Assembly: GCA_963854835.1 (NCBI GenBank)
Contig: OY978528.1
Coordinates: 37,663,757 to 37,727,756 of the forward strand
Direction: 5' to 3'
Origin: Megamerina dolium
Taxonomy: Eukaryota; Arthropoda; Insecta; Diptera; Megamerinidae
Length of the DNA: 64,000 bases
In this document: positions 9,768 through 21,239 of the stretch, one piece after another
Layout: each line of letters opens with the position of its first letter
How positions within the stretch are numbered: position 1 is the first letter of the stretch
The notes under the pieces: generated by a model
Told to the model about the DNA's origin: nothing
Database searches by the model: none
The model's input: the letters and a program-made list of their open reading frames with translations, nothing else
Made by a program: the position numbers and the translations under genes

Positions 9768-10203
9768 TGTAACGAGTATCGATAGTTGATTACTCATTAC
9801 TATTGTGACTGACTCTATTGGCAGCATCGAAACGAATGTCAACAAAAAGAAATAAGCGATAACCAGAACAAGCCAACGAGAAAGGAAGAGAAGAATCTCG
9901 ATAAAGGAAGATTCTGGGGTGTTGCCAACAGAGTATAAATAGAGCCAGTGTTGAGAATTGACAATCAATCTACTTCCGAACGTGATTGCGAAAACATTGA
10001 TACAGAGGCAAAAGTTGCAAGTACATTTAAGTGTTATAGTAAATAGTTGTGTAAACAGTGTTGATTGTAAATAGAGATTATTAAATAAATCGTTGCTGTA
10101 TATAGTTGTACAAAATAAGTGTTGCAGTTATCATTAACAGAATCCAGTGATCGAACAAGGTAATTCAAATAGAATTAAACGTTCACAGAATAAAAACGTA
10201 AAA
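9768..10203 (+). repeat. 3' LTR of the gypsy element
   Basis: It begins TGTAACGAG and is collinear with the 5' LTR. The expected terminal CA reads AA (10202-10203), a substitution. It is 436 bp and nearly identical to the 5' LTR. Confidence 0.9.
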
Positions 10204-11058
10204 ATATGTTCATTTTTCATTTTGTATTGAAACCAGCAGCAATTTTTTTATTAGCGTTCAATTGATTGGTAACATAACCACGGCATAAGAGAGTTCTCAC
10301 GAATTAAGGAGAAGAAGTAAACAAAAGAACAACAAATACACGAGTTTGACACTATAAGGCAACATTATATCTTAGAATAGCAGGTAGAGCAATTGTAGAA
10401 AATTCCTCTTGGCCGCATAATGTCAGAAACTGGCTGCTTATAATATCAAACTAGTGTGTTTGTTGTTTTCTTTTCTACTTCTGTGTTTGTTGTTGTTTTA
10501 TTTCCTTTTTCTCTTTCATTCGTGAGAACTCTACCTAATGGCTTTAGCTTGTATTATAATACCACGATGAAACATGAAGACATTTTAAAGCGCAGCCAAG
10601 AGAACTCTTTTAAAATTGCTCTACCTTTATTAAAAACCGTGTTATTATACCATGATTATAACCAAAAGTGTTCGAAAGGCACAAAATAATTTCCTTTCCT
10701 TCAGTTAAGTTCACTAAGATTTCTTTATTATTATTTCAGTATATAAAACAGAACCAAATTAAACGAAAAAAGAAAGCGTTTATCACTCCTTTTTACACTT
10801 GGAAATTGAAACCAAACTTCCTGCCATGTTTCAGAATTGGTTTAATTAGATAAGATGGTCTCTGATTGAACTTTACTAAAAGCACGATAGGTGAAATCAA
10901 TGTTTTTGTGGTGCAGAAAATACTGTGAGCTTCTGATTCTTCAAGTGCCATTATATTCAATAGAAAAGTGCGGTCGTTGTTAGCAAGAATTACCGCCTTG
11001 CTTTATTATCTTTGTTCAGTAGGAAATTAAATCAGCCTGAAGTGATTAACGTTGAAAG
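10204..11058. other. Intergenic region upstream of rogdi
   Basis: No coding sequence, RNA gene or repeat could be supported here. The rogdi promoter and 5' UTR presumably lie in the last part, but I see no clear TATA box or initiator. Confidence 0.5.
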
Positions 11059-12220
11059 ATGATGGTGGACGCAGAAAAGGAGGAAGCAAGGAATTTAGTA
11101 TGATTATTGTGCATTTGTAAATTAATTTTATTGATCAAATTTAAAATGGATATTTCTTTTTTTAACATAGCAAGTAGAATTTGAATGGGTGCTACGTGAA
11201 GAGGTGCATTGCATGCTGAAACAATTACGAGCCATCCTTATAGTGAGTTACAAAGTAAACGTTATGCTAATATAAATTTATTGTATAAATTTTTTCTCAG
11301 GAATGTGCTCATTATTTCCCTGTGCCTCTTTATGCAAATGAGGGTAAAAAGTCTGAAAAATTTATTTTAGCCGCATCAGATCAATTGAAAGCTATTGTGA
11401 CGCTAACCGGCGATAGTATCACACAGGCAGTAAGTTTTAGAAAGAAGTCTAGGTCAATGTTAATAATATAGGTAATAATTATGCGTGTTATTTTCAGGAT
11501 ATAAGTTTTAAATTAACTAGAACTCCATATCAGCTACAACGAACGTGTATTACCCAAGACTATCCATGGAAACTGTTACAGATCCAAGACGCAGCGAATT
11601 ATTTACAACAAGCTATCAACCATATTGATGACGTTGATGATTCCTATCATTTTAAGTAAGTCGTGTTTTGAATTTTTCCTGATGCAGACAAAATTGTAAA
11701 TCATTTTATGCAGAAGTTCAGATGAAGTTCTTCACATTGTGGGAAACATATTAGAGGCTCTTCAACGCGGACGAACTAGTTTAGTGATTCCGAAGAAAAA
11801 ACCAATTGATGAGCTAATTAAAGGCCGGAACATGGTATACAATATAAATTTGTTACATTACAATTTACTTAATGTTATGTACTATTCATAGAAATCTCTT
11901 ACGCCCAATTTACCAGAGGACTTAGCTGTCAGTTTTTACCTTCAAAGCTATAAATTGATTTTTGCCGTCTATCAACTCACTAGCATACATGGCACCATGC
12001 ATTTCGATACTTCTCAGGCAGAGGCCTCAGTGCCATGGCTTAATGAAGTTCTATTAATGCTAACTTCTGGTCTTCAGTTGTGTCAACAAATAAAAGACAA
12101 AGTAAGCTATTATCAAAAGTATTTCTAAATTCTATTTAATTCTGCTTTCAGATATCCGTATTTTCAGTGTACAAAGATTTTACAGTTGGCTCACGATCAC
12201 CATCTGCGCTTTCATATTAG
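11059..12220 (+). CDS. rogdi: Rogdi homologue, seven coding exons
   Basis: Exons 11059-11097, 11171-11242, 11301-11429, 11498-11655, 11714-11834, 11892-12101 and 12152-12220 join into 265 codons with GT-AG introns of 55-75 nt. The product matches the Rogdi leucine-zipper family along its length: EFEWVLREEVHCMLKQLRAIL at the start, KLLQIQDAANYLQQAI in the middle, and VPWLNEVLL, LQLCQQIKDKISVFSVY at the end. Human Rogdi is 287 residues. Family knowledge: Rogdi is related to yeast Rav2, associates with V-ATPase regulators of the rabconnectin type, and is linked to fly memory and sleep and to Kohlschütter-Tönz syndrome in humans. The start could be 11059 or the second ATG at 11062; the first keeps the same frame. 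The proximal end of the gypsy element is only about 0.85 kb upstream. Confidence 0.93.
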
Positions 12221-12606
12221 CACGGGATTCAAACTTATAAATAAGCTAATGACAATCTGTCTTATGTTGTAACAAGTGCATTTATATATACGAATATTAC
12301 TTATGTACATATACATATTACTATAATAATGTACATAATTTTTAGTTTTGCTTTTCTGTAAAGGTACTTAATATAATTATTAAAATGCAAAAGATAATTA
12401 AAAAAATTTTAGTGTAAATATATACATAATATAAACTATTATTATACATTTCATATAAAATATTTTCTAAATTACTATAAAAGGAAAATAATGTAAATAT
12501 AAATACGAGTAAATCGAGTAAATTATAAAAAACGCGTTTTTATATAAATACTGAAATAGAAACAATAGTATAATAGTCCAGTAGGCAAATACTGCTTTTG
12601 TGTATA

Positions 12607-12612
12607 AATAAA
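12607..12612 (+). terminator. Possible rogdi polyadenylation signal
   Basis: AATAAA lies about 390 nt after the rogdi stop codon in otherwise unassigned AT-rich DNA. Other A/T-rich candidates are nearby, so the assignment is tentative. Confidence 0.35.
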
Positions 12613-13020
12613 GATTTAATTAGCACACGGGTGAAAAAACATGGCTTTTGGTATGGAGGTATGGATGGTTGATATTAAAAAATTCGAACACTTTCTTTTA
12701 CTGTTAAGAAGTCGTTTAAAAAAGCAATCTGTAGTCCATTTCATTCTCTACAAATGATGTTATGGGAAGTTCCCTGTATTCCTGATACATACGGAAATAA
12801 AGTGAGGGAAATGTGGACATTTTAAAAATTTAGCTGATTCCAGCATTTTATTAAATGACTTCTTATATAATAAAAGTAATTTTATTAAATGATTTTTTTT
12901 CTGATAAACATAATAAATAAAAAAATGGGGAAAGGCCATATTTTGAATAAAGGTTTGGAAGAAAAAAAAAACGGGGTAAGTAAGATATTTTCTTCTTAAG
13001 AGACGCTTTTGTACATTGAC
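12613..13020. other. AT-rich intergenic DNA
   Basis: No gene or repeat family is recognised between the rogdi 3' end and the next SINE remnant. Confidence 0.5.
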
Positions 13021-13027
13021 ATTTTTG

Positions 13028-13300
13028 GTGGTTAGTGGGTTGACCTTTTGATCTGTAGCTTGTGATGAACTCACAACCTCACAAGGTTGTACTTCAGCCG
13101 GGGATTAAATATCTCCGGCTGAAGTACAACCTTAATGTCGAAAAGATTTTTCTTTCGAACAGTATCATCCTGTTGGCGAGCAATTGATAATTCTCCTGGC
13201 AGTAACAATTTGTCATGGAAACGTTTCTAAAAGAGCTCTGAGACAAAGCTCAGAAAGTGTTATGTAATAAGAGTTCTGCCGTTCGGAACCAGATAATACA
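13028..13300 (+). mobile_element. Diverged SINE with a rearranged tRNA-like head
   Basis: The head starts ggtggttagtgggttgacc and the body (tcgaaaagatttttctttcg ... gttctgccgttcggaacc) matches the SINE at 2840-3211. The B-box region is replaced by an inverted duplication: AAGGTTGTACTTCAGCCGG at 13083-13101 and its exact complement at 13115-13133. The copy has lost the 3' tail. Confidence 0.75.
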
Positions 13301-13589
13301 TTAATACTGCCTAAAATTATTATTATTCTCATAAATGCTTAACCTCTATCTCGACAATTGTGATGTGGTTACTTGCCAAATTTCATGTGTTTCGTTTATT
13401 TTCTAAAGCAGACCTCTTACGGGTGGATATAAGGGGTAAGTACTTGCAGGAAATCTTTTGGTTCCTGGGCAGCTATAGACTTGTTTCTCGATTTTCTGGC
13501 GTTGTTAAATTCATTTCGTATGAAATTCCGCTTAAGGGACGGAGACGGGGCATAATTGTCGTCGTCGGTCATATATATAACCTCAACAT

Positions 13590-14530
13590 GAAATATGGTT
13601 GACCTAGGCGAAGTATTTTGTAAGTTATGGGTGTTTCAAATTTCAAGATAATTCCGAGACGCTGTTTGGGAGATAAATAATAAGTAGGAATGGTGTGCCT
13701 CTTTTTTGTAAATTATAAATCTAATTATATTTACAATATTAATTCGAAATGACCGAAATTCTGTCGTTTTGTATGGGGCCTACTATAAACAGTGAGCGTG
13801 GCTCGCCCATTTCTTCTAAATCTAGTTATCTTTACAATGCTAATCGACAACTTAAATAAGGTTGTTCTATGCAGAATAGGTTGTATGTAATGGCGGTTAA
13901 AAAATTGTTTTTAATTTCCTCGACTTTATATGGGAGCCACATAAAGGAGTGGGCGTGGCATGCTGTTTTTATGTCAGATTATTTCCGACTACGATATTAA
14001 TCTAAGCGTCAATTATGGTTATTCTAGACAGAAGATTTCTAAAGTTACAGCTGTTTCAATTTAAAAGAAGTACAGGCATTTTGTATGTGACTTACTATAA
14101 ATAGTGGACGTGGCTGACCAATTTTCGGCAGGATTATGTAACAGTATAACATAATTCTACGTGCCACATATTGTTGTCCTAGATGGTATATAAAGTAAGT
14201 TTTAGCAAGTTAAAGAATTTGAAAATTTCTGAGTTAGTCGCTTTGAATACTCGGTGTGGGCGTGGCAGCTGACTGATCGTGCCCATTACCAATCCCCTTC
14301 GTACCTCTGGATCATAGGTTACTTATGCCAAATTTCATCAAAATAGCTCAATATTTGTTGAAGTTATTGTGCGTACCAGCCGTGTGACAGACAGACGGAC
14401 ATCGTGAAAATGAAAATTTAAGCGACGATGATTACGTATATACATATTTTTCTATATCTCCAGAGATTCCTTCAAGTGGTTACAAACATCAGGTCGAAAT
14501 AAATATACCTTGCATATACTTATGCAGGGT
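13590..14530 (+). repeat. Unclassified interspersed repeat with a terminal hairpin
   Basis: Blocks here such as aagtattttg(t/a)aag, tatgggagc(c/t)acat and tccgactac(g/a)atattaat recur at 35981-36260. The right part has cagacagacggacat followed by a hairpin (CCTTGCATA tact TATGCAGGG, 14508-14529). There is no coding capacity. The hairpin close to one end would suit a Helitron-like or other non-autonomous element, but the ends were not found. Confidence 0.5.
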
Positions 14531-14559
14531 ATAAAAATAAAAAAATATTTGGCACTTAT

Positions 14560-15041
14560 ATGCTCCGAAGGGTTCTTTGTAAGTATACATCGAAAAATTA
14601 TTGATGGTAGAAGTAGTGAGATATTGGGAAGGATCACTCTTGCAAACAGGTGCTACTTTGGGCTAAGTAAGCAATTGAGAAGTTGAGCCCTCTCTCGAGA
14701 ACCATGCTCTACAAGTCTCTCATCATGCCTGTCCTTACATATTTCGCCGTAGCTTGGACAATTTTCACCTCAGATGAGAGTGTGCTCAGAGTTTTCGAGA
14801 TAAAAGTCCTACAAAAGATCTTGAAGCTATTTGTGTTGGTGGCAAACCACTTCGGAAATCACTGCTGGACGACACAGGGTAGACCCAACCTCCGGTGGAA
14901 AGGCCAAATACTGGAGAACTTGTCAGCGCTTGGAACTCTCTAACTGGCGCCAGCTAGCGAAAGAAAGAGTCGGCTGGCAAAGCATTCTAGCTTTGACCTA
15001 AATCGATTTTCAGTTGTAATGGCCACATAAATAAGTAAGTA
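14560..15041 (+). pseudogene. LINE remnant: C-terminal part of a reverse transcriptase protein
   Basis: Conceptual translation with frameshifts gives RITLANRCYFGLSKQL, LYKSLIMPVLTYFAVAWT, SDESVLRVFE and RPNLRWKGQILENL. These are the conserved C-terminal motifs of a family of insect non-LTR retrotransposons (YGAEAWTL / VFERKVLRKI / GRPxxRWxD). The 3' end carries atggccacataaataagtaagtaag-like tail repeats at 15017-15041. A second copy lies at 43729-44135. It is non-functional. Confidence 0.75.
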
Positions 15042-15296
15042 AGAAATATATTAGGGGTTAGACATATATAAATTTGCTCCTTCTAGAAGTGAGATTTGAT
15101 GATTAAATAATAAGGCTTCCTAAGAATGGATGGGTCTATGTCCAGGAAGCACTCGACCACGTGGTCGACCAAGATCCATTCATCTCATCAAAATACAGAA
15201 CAAAACAAATCATTCCCGTATTCTTTCCGTTAGCCTTAGTACATATGTATAAACTGGTCAATTTCAACATATACGGTTTATTTTAAAATTTAAATA

Positions 15297-15412
15297 AATA
15301 TGTGGCACTTTGGTCACAGAGTTATGTTAGAAACTTTTCCATGGCGAATTATTACTGCCGGAAAAATGGCCAAATTTTGGCCAACAGGTGAGTACTGTTC
15401 TAAAGAACCATA
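15297..15412 (-). mobile_element. SINE remnant with internal deletion
   Basis: Reading + it runs aataaatatgtggcac, then jumps to tcacagagtt and continues ccatggcgaattattactg. Compared with the minus-strand SINE at 23308-23674 the tail is joined directly to the middle of the body, so about 130 bp is missing. Confidence 0.65.
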
Positions 15413-16727
15413 TTTTATTAAACAATATATTAATCGTCATAGGAATCATATTCTACTAACAAATATATGTCGAATTTTTTTTGTATCGTATGCATCGAGT
15501 TTCACCTTGATAATTTCATATTTTTATATGGAAAGTGTGAAAATATACAATCAACAACATACATACTCTTATGTAAGAGCTAAATCTAATTTTCATTTGA
15601 TTACGCCCATTTTCAAATATCTCTATTCTGTGGTGCGTCTAATACAGTAATACAAGTACTTATTATATATTAAATTTTTTTAAACTATTCCTGTAAAATC
15701 GTATCTAAAATTTAGTAATTCGACATCATATTTATTTATTGCATTGGTTTTTGCAGAATATAAATTCTTGGAGTAGTTTTAATTTATTATGGTTTTTTAT
15801 TGTTATGGTTATTATTAATGCTTATTATCAATGAGCATCTTGCGATTATTGTTATTATTAATACATACTATTATTATCCACCACCACTCATTATATATAG
15901 CACACATTATTATATAGTGCCATGTCGATTCAATTTATACCTTGCGCCTTTCATTTATTATTATTGTTGTTATTATTATTCTTAGTATTATTATTATTAT
16001 TATTAATGTTATTAATATTATTAATATTACTATTATTATTATTATTATTATTATTATAACGACAAACTTTCTAGTTGTTGGGGAATGTCATCTCGTTTTT
16101 TTAATGAGTGAAGAAATCATCTTTATGCTTTTTGTTATAACGTTTGGCAGTGAGCATATATACATTCATGCACATATACCATATATACATGTGTATCTAT
16201 GTACCTAAATGTAGGTACTTTGTTAAACTTTATGTATGTTGTTTTGCTTCACCTTCAGTTAGTTTGAGCAGCAACGTCAAAGTTGCTGGACGTACTTTAA
16301 ACAGCCAAAAAATAAATACGCATACAGAAGGAGGTAACTTAATTTAAGAAGAAAAATACAAAAGCTCTGCAAGGAATTGTAACTCACATTGTAAATATTT
16401 TGAATTCTGTAAAGTAAATAGAAAAGTGATTGATTGGTAATATTTGGTAAGATCACATGTAAATCAGATGTGTGCTCTACAATGTGGTCAAAAAGCCAAC
16501 TGAGTTTGTGTTTTATGCTTCTAACAGCGCATCACGTACTTTAGCAAATACACATTTTGTTGACCCTGTCGATCAAACAAGAAAACAATAACACAAACAA
16601 TGTTTGCTCTACTAACCGACAGAGAATGATTTACATATGATATTTGCCAATGGTATTTTGGTGAACTTTGGCTTAATGAAAGTTGAGAAAATTGGCCAAC
16701 ATATTTTACTGATTTCAGCTAGTTGAC
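15413..16727. other. Intergenic AT-rich DNA with ATT microsatellite
   Basis: It contains an ATT/TTA-rich tract (about 15955-16060) and short open frames made of simple repeat. No supported gene. The region just before 16728 should contain the promoter of the dehydrogenase gene, but no element is clear. Confidence 0.55.
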
Positions 16728-18561
16728 ATGGTAAAAGAGGTGGTAGATATTGTTTTAGTGACTGGTGGAAGCGGTTTTATTGGCCAACATTTGATAAAGC
16801 TTTTGTTGCGAGAGAGTGAAGCTTTGGGTATACGTGAAATACGCTCTGTAGATCGAAATACATATGAAAATAATTTAGGTATGTGTCAGCTTCTTTAGTT
16901 ATTGAAGGCATCAACTGTAATTTTATGATTTTTCATAATTAAGGGCATGAAGAATCGTCAAAACTAATTACATTTGTTGGTGATATTTGTCAATCGGATT
17001 CTTTGCAAGAGGCGTTTAAAGGTGTTGATACCGTATTCCATTGTGCTGCATTGGTTAGCATCGAATATCCACCCAACTATGATGCCTTGGAAGATGTGAA
17101 TGTCAATGGTATGTATCATATGCTACTTAAAGTCGATAGAAGTAATTAGTATATGTATGTTAAATAGAAAGTGTGCCGAAAAGTAATTAAATACTGAAAA
17201 GAAAAATTACTTTCTACGATTTATATTGTTATTATAAAGTTGTGTCCCATGATTAACATTACTTTACTAATCAGTTGTCCTACATATTCTTAAAAATGTA
17301 TTTATTTAAAGAAATTGACAAAAAGTAGTAAGTTCGAGTTGAACGAATATTCCATTCCGAAAAATGGCCATTCGTGTTATTTCATTTAAGTAAAAATTTC
17401 TCTCAAATGTAAATAAGTGGTTTTCCAAATTTCTCCAATTTGTCTCGAATACTATTACTTATTATTTGTTATTTTATAGAACTATGATACTAAACGAAAT
17501 TTAACGTGAAACAAAATTGAACGCTTTCTTGTTATACGCAAAATTCGCTCACATTTCAACAGGTACTCGTACAATAGTGGAATTGTGTGTTAAGCACAAT
17601 GTCAAACGACTCATCTATACCAGTTGTGCATCAGTGTGTCTAGTGCCATTTAAGGGCCATAGTACGTTTACCATAGTTATCAATCAGACAGAGTCAAAGG
17701 CGACAACACCTGTATATGATGCTCAAAATGCATTTGAATTTGACAAGTCGTTCCTGATATCAGGATATTCATCGACGAAGTTACGTGCTGAACAGATCGT
17801 ACTCAATGCAAATGGACTTCAATTGGAAAATCAAAAAGGTGTGAATTATATATATCGAGGGATGTTGATGGAAACATTTTAAATATTATATATTTCTCAT
17901 TTATAGATTATCTAGTGACTGCGGCAATTCGTCCACCTTTAACATATGGTGAAGGAGACAATATTTTTATGCCTAAAGTTCTTACGTATTTGGATAAGCA
18001 CAGCTACACTTATCCTCGTATTGCTGGCGCTGGTGGTAAACAACAATTAGTTTACGCTGGTACATTTCTTTACTCTATAAAAATTGTTAGTAAGTCATAT
18101 ACGATTTTTCAATATTCACAGGAAATGTAGCCTGGGGTCACATTTGTGCATATAAAACACTTCGAACATCTCCAAAGGCAATATCTGGTTTGCCTGTGTT
18201 TGTAACGGACGACACACCAATAAATGATATTTCACGTTTTATACAAAAAATGGGTCTGCTGGGCAAAAAGTTTAAAGTTGCAGTATCAATGTGGTACTTG
18301 CCACACTTTTTGTTTTTCTTCCTAGCATTCCTGGCAGAACTATTAGTGAAACTCTTGTACCCATTTACAAAATACAAGCTGCCATATTCGCTGCGTGCAA
18401 TCAGTTCTTTTACAGCATCAGTTCTTATGTTTAATCGTCTTCGCGCCTCTATTCATATGGATTACACTCCAATGGTCGACGCCGATACGTCCTTGCAGGC
18501 GAGTGCACAGTGGTATGCCAAATGGTGGGAGGCTAATCTGGAAAGAAAAAAACACGTTTAA
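16728..18561 (+). CDS. 3-beta-hydroxysteroid dehydrogenase/isomerase-family protein, five exons
   Basis: Exons 16728-16878, 16944-17108, 17563-17838, 17907-18059 and 18122-18561 join with GT-AG introns, all phase 1, into 394 codons. The N-terminus has the Rossmann dinucleotide motif TGGSGFIG (residues 12-19). YTSCASV (124-130) precedes the catalytic Tyr-x-x-x-Lys (YSSTK, 174-178). RPPLTYGEGD and NVAWGHICAYKTL are typical of the 3β-HSD/NSDHL branch of extended SDR enzymes. A hydrophobic stretch at about 305-324 (MWYLPHFLFFFLAFLAELLV) suggests a membrane anchor, probably in the ER. The substrate is unknown: insects do not make sterols de novo, so a role in ecdysteroid or other lipid metabolism is possible but unproven. 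Intron 2 is unusually long (454 nt). Confidence 0.92.
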
Positions 18562-18599
18562 GCTATGCAATTGCGGAAACATAATGTATGCTGTTAGTT

Positions 18600-18617
18600 A
18601 ATAAATTTTTCAATAAA
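18600..18617 (+). terminator. Polyadenylation signals of the dehydrogenase gene
   Basis: AATAAA at 18600-18605 and again at 18612-18617, about 40-55 nt after the stop codon, a normal distance in flies. Confidence 0.65.
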
Positions 18618-19070
18618 ATTTGGATATGGTTTTTCAAATGTGAACATTATTGTGAAGCTTTAAAAATACTTATTTGTTTTTTGCATGCGATACTTGTATA
18701 GGAATGTACGTACGGTGATGAATGAGTACCAAGAACTGACTTAAAATGTGTGTATGACTCGTTGAGTGATTGACGCTTGTTGAATATATTGTAGTATAAG
18801 ACAAATGTATTGTAATATACTTCCAATGGTGTCGTATTAAATTGTTTCTGGAAAGTTTTAATGCATTGATAACCTTGTTGTTTCTTAGACGTTTCTTAGA
18901 ATATCAAATAAATATATTCAGCAAGCTATGGCGCACACCGAATGAGTGGCAGACCTTCTCCCACTACATAGAAAAATTATGTGCTTGGAAAAGCATTAAA
19001 AATAATGGCATTTAATTAAGTTTTTCATAAGTATCAGTATGTAAACTACATCAAAGAGTTACTCTGGTTT
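18618..19070. other. Intergenic, nothing recognised
   Basis: AT-rich sequence without supported coding, RNA or repeat features before the palindromic element. Confidence 0.5.
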
Positions 19071-20001
19071 GTACACATGAGAAAATCCAAAAGAATTTGA
19101 AGATATATATCAAAAGAAGATATACGTATGTTGTCGATTTGCTGTAGCACATCAAACATTGTTTTTCAACTGACTTAGCGCTAAAGATTTTGAAAAAATT
19201 ATAAATAAAATAAAAAAAATCAATAAAACACGTGAAAGTTGAATATAATAAATAAATAAATAATAACTTATTGAACAGATGCGTGCCGTAGCTCAGTGGT
19301 TAGTGCGTTGGCCTTCTGATATGTAGGTCGTGGGTTCAATCCCCGGCTGAAATTTTAATATCGAAAAGACTTTTCTTTCGAACGGTACCCAGATGCCGGC
19401 TAGAATTGGCAATTTTTCCGGCAATAACAATTTGCCAAGAACCCTTCTTAAAAGAGTCGGCTAATATAAGTAGGTCCCTTCTAATGCTGTCCAAATTTAA
19501 CACGCACAACAGTATTCGAAGAGAAGCTCAGTGGTATCACAATGGGTCTTTCTGGTCTAAGTGTATTCTCTCAGAGAGAACACACATTTGGTTTTGTTTT
19601 TCCCGGACTATTTTGACGCCAAATGGAGCCACTATTCCATGGTAAAAATCAAAATGTATTTTTGATCCAAATTTTTATTATTTTTGGTATTTTCTTTTAT
19701 GATGGGAATTGAGTACAATTGAGTTCAAAACGAATACCTAAAAATAATACTCGTATAAATCAAAATTATACTTTTATCTTTACCATGGAATATTGGCTAG
19801 ATCTTGGTCAGAAGAGTATGGGGAAAACAAAATCAATTTTTGTATTTAATTACCTTTCCAAAAAGGTATTATTTATTTAAATCAATAATATTTCAAGATC
19901 GATTAAAAATTTGTTTGACGTACTAAAGCAAATCGCCAAAATACGTATATCTTCTGTTGATGTATATTTTCAGATTCTTTTGGATTTTCTCATGTGTGGA
20001 C
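19071..20001. mobile_element. Large imperfect palindrome (fold-back or MITE-like element)
   Basis: The outer arms 19071-19160 and 19911-20001 are inverted copies: left gtacacatgagaaaatccaa, right (minus strand) gtccacacatgagaaaatcc. The inner arms 19586-19662 and 19762-19836 are also inverted copies (attccatggtaaa on each). A SINE sits in the left arm only. There is no coding frame. Long inverted repeats enclosing non-coding DNA fit a fold-back element or a non-autonomous DNA transposon; no target duplication was identified. Confidence 0.65.
19284..19540 (+). mobile_element. SINE copy inside the palindrome
   Basis: The head has A box TAGCTCAGTGG (19289-19299) and B box ggttcaatccc (19333-19343). 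The body continues to agaagctc, where the usual 3' end is replaced. The ends are less clear than in the 2840 copy. Confidence 0.78.
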
Positions 20002-20489
20002 TATAGCAATAAAACAGGATTTATCACTCCGAATATTTTACCAACTCAACTCTACTGTTCAGGTAACCAGGGTTGAAGTTCCAAAAGGACACTCAATACT
20101 CAGGGAATTAGGTTCGTCGGTGGCTCACGGTTCAAGTGCCGTTGTGGTACACAACAGACGACACAAAATCTACAATTTCACAAATCCATTAAGTCACAAA
20201 GCATTAAATAAGTGTAAGGCACAGCTCATGAACGGGCAAAGGCCTAATTGTTGCAAACGACGTCTAATTAACAATTCTGGATCTTGATTTGTAACTATAC
20301 CGGCATTTTCCTTTGTTTCTACAACACGAATAATTCTTTGACGTGTTTTTGACTTAGCATCAACTTTATCACCAGACGATTATGTCGGCCAAAAAAATGT
20401 ACGTACCTTCTTTTGTATTTCACCAATTGATTGACATCGATTTTCAAAATATATTTAAATAAAGCATTGTTGCGTAAGAGTCTTTTCAT

Positions 20490-21113
20490 GAAAAAATGGC
20501 ATTGGATCAATGTGGATCGTTATACAATCGAACATGTTGAAATTGTGAACACTCTCTACAAACATCGCACATAACGAGCTGATGATGGTCGACAAAATCG
20601 GCCGTCAGCATGAGCACACTATAGGAAGAATTAGGCAAACATTTGACTCTGTAACAGATGTCTTAAGACATCGAAAGTATTGCTGCTGTTAGTGAAAGTT
20701 TTGAAAAAGATTAAAATTTCGCAATTGAAACAAATTTGTCGTATTTGGGACAGTGAGAATTCTTAAATAATTGTCGAAAAACTATTACTTGCTCAAAAAG
20801 ACACTATATTGTGTGCAATTGGGTCTGTTGGTGTCATTAGTCTGTTCTTCTTCGAAAACGTGAGAAATTCCTAAGACGTGTAATGGAATTTACGTTTTTG
20901 TGATGTAAATTGTCCACCCAGATCATGTAATTTGTCACAGTTGGATTTCTTTTTGTAGATTTATGCAAAGGTTCGTGTTATACAGATTTTCAAGCTACTA
21001 ACGCTTTGAAAGTGAATATTCGTCGAAGTTATGGCAGAATTATTGACTTATATGTGTCGAAAAGATATCGAAAATTAACGCGAAAAGATCGAGTCCTGCA
21101 GGAAGTCTCATGA
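20490..21113 (+). pseudogene. Decayed transposase of Tc1/IS630-like type
   Basis: In shifting frames the translation gives DRYTIEH near the start, RRSYGRIID near the end, and in the middle QICRIWDSEN, IIVEKLLLAQKDTILCAIGSVGVI and FFFEN. The order and spacing recall a widespread insect DDE transposase with a DUF4817-type helix-turn-helix N-terminus (RYTIEHR... then CRIWG..ENP... then WCA...GxxGPxFFE). This resemblance is from memory. Many stops and shifts show it is dead. The terminal repeats were not found. Confidence 0.5.
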
Positions 21114-21239
21114 AGTACTGAAATAAAAGTTTGATCGTGTTTTCTTTAAATTTAAAAATTGCTGTCTCATCGTCAGCTCTATATCTCCAAAAAAGAGTAA
21201 AGAAAACACCTCGTATATTGCGAACAATGTTCATATTTA

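Larger units (their letters stand above)
4264..10203 (+). mobile_element. Ty3/gypsy LTR retrotransposon, structurally complete but damaged
   Basis: Layout: LTR 4264-4700, primer-binding site, gag, protease-RT-RNaseH-integrase (pol), polypurine tract, LTR 9768-10203. No envelope-like frame is present between pol and the 3' LTR. The two LTRs differ at only a handful of places, for example a 2-bp deletion near 10047 and a short replaced block near 9956. The insertion is therefore fairly young by LTR comparison. pol nevertheless carries several frameshifts and two altered catalytic residues. The 5' flank is another partial copy, so a target-site duplication cannot be read. Confidence 0.92.

Noticed and set aside
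9768..10456. Envelope gene of an errantivirus-type gypsy
   Set aside because: No frame lies between the pol stop at 9729 and the 3' LTR at 9768, so this element never had room for env here.
10456..10853. Open frames before rogdi
   Set aside because: Low-complexity, AT-driven, no splice or family support.
15149..15166. 16-bp perfect palindrome tcgaccacgtggtcga as a regulatory operator
   Set aside because: E-box-like core, but isolated, in repeat-rich intergenic DNA with no nearby promoter; a decayed repeat is as likely.
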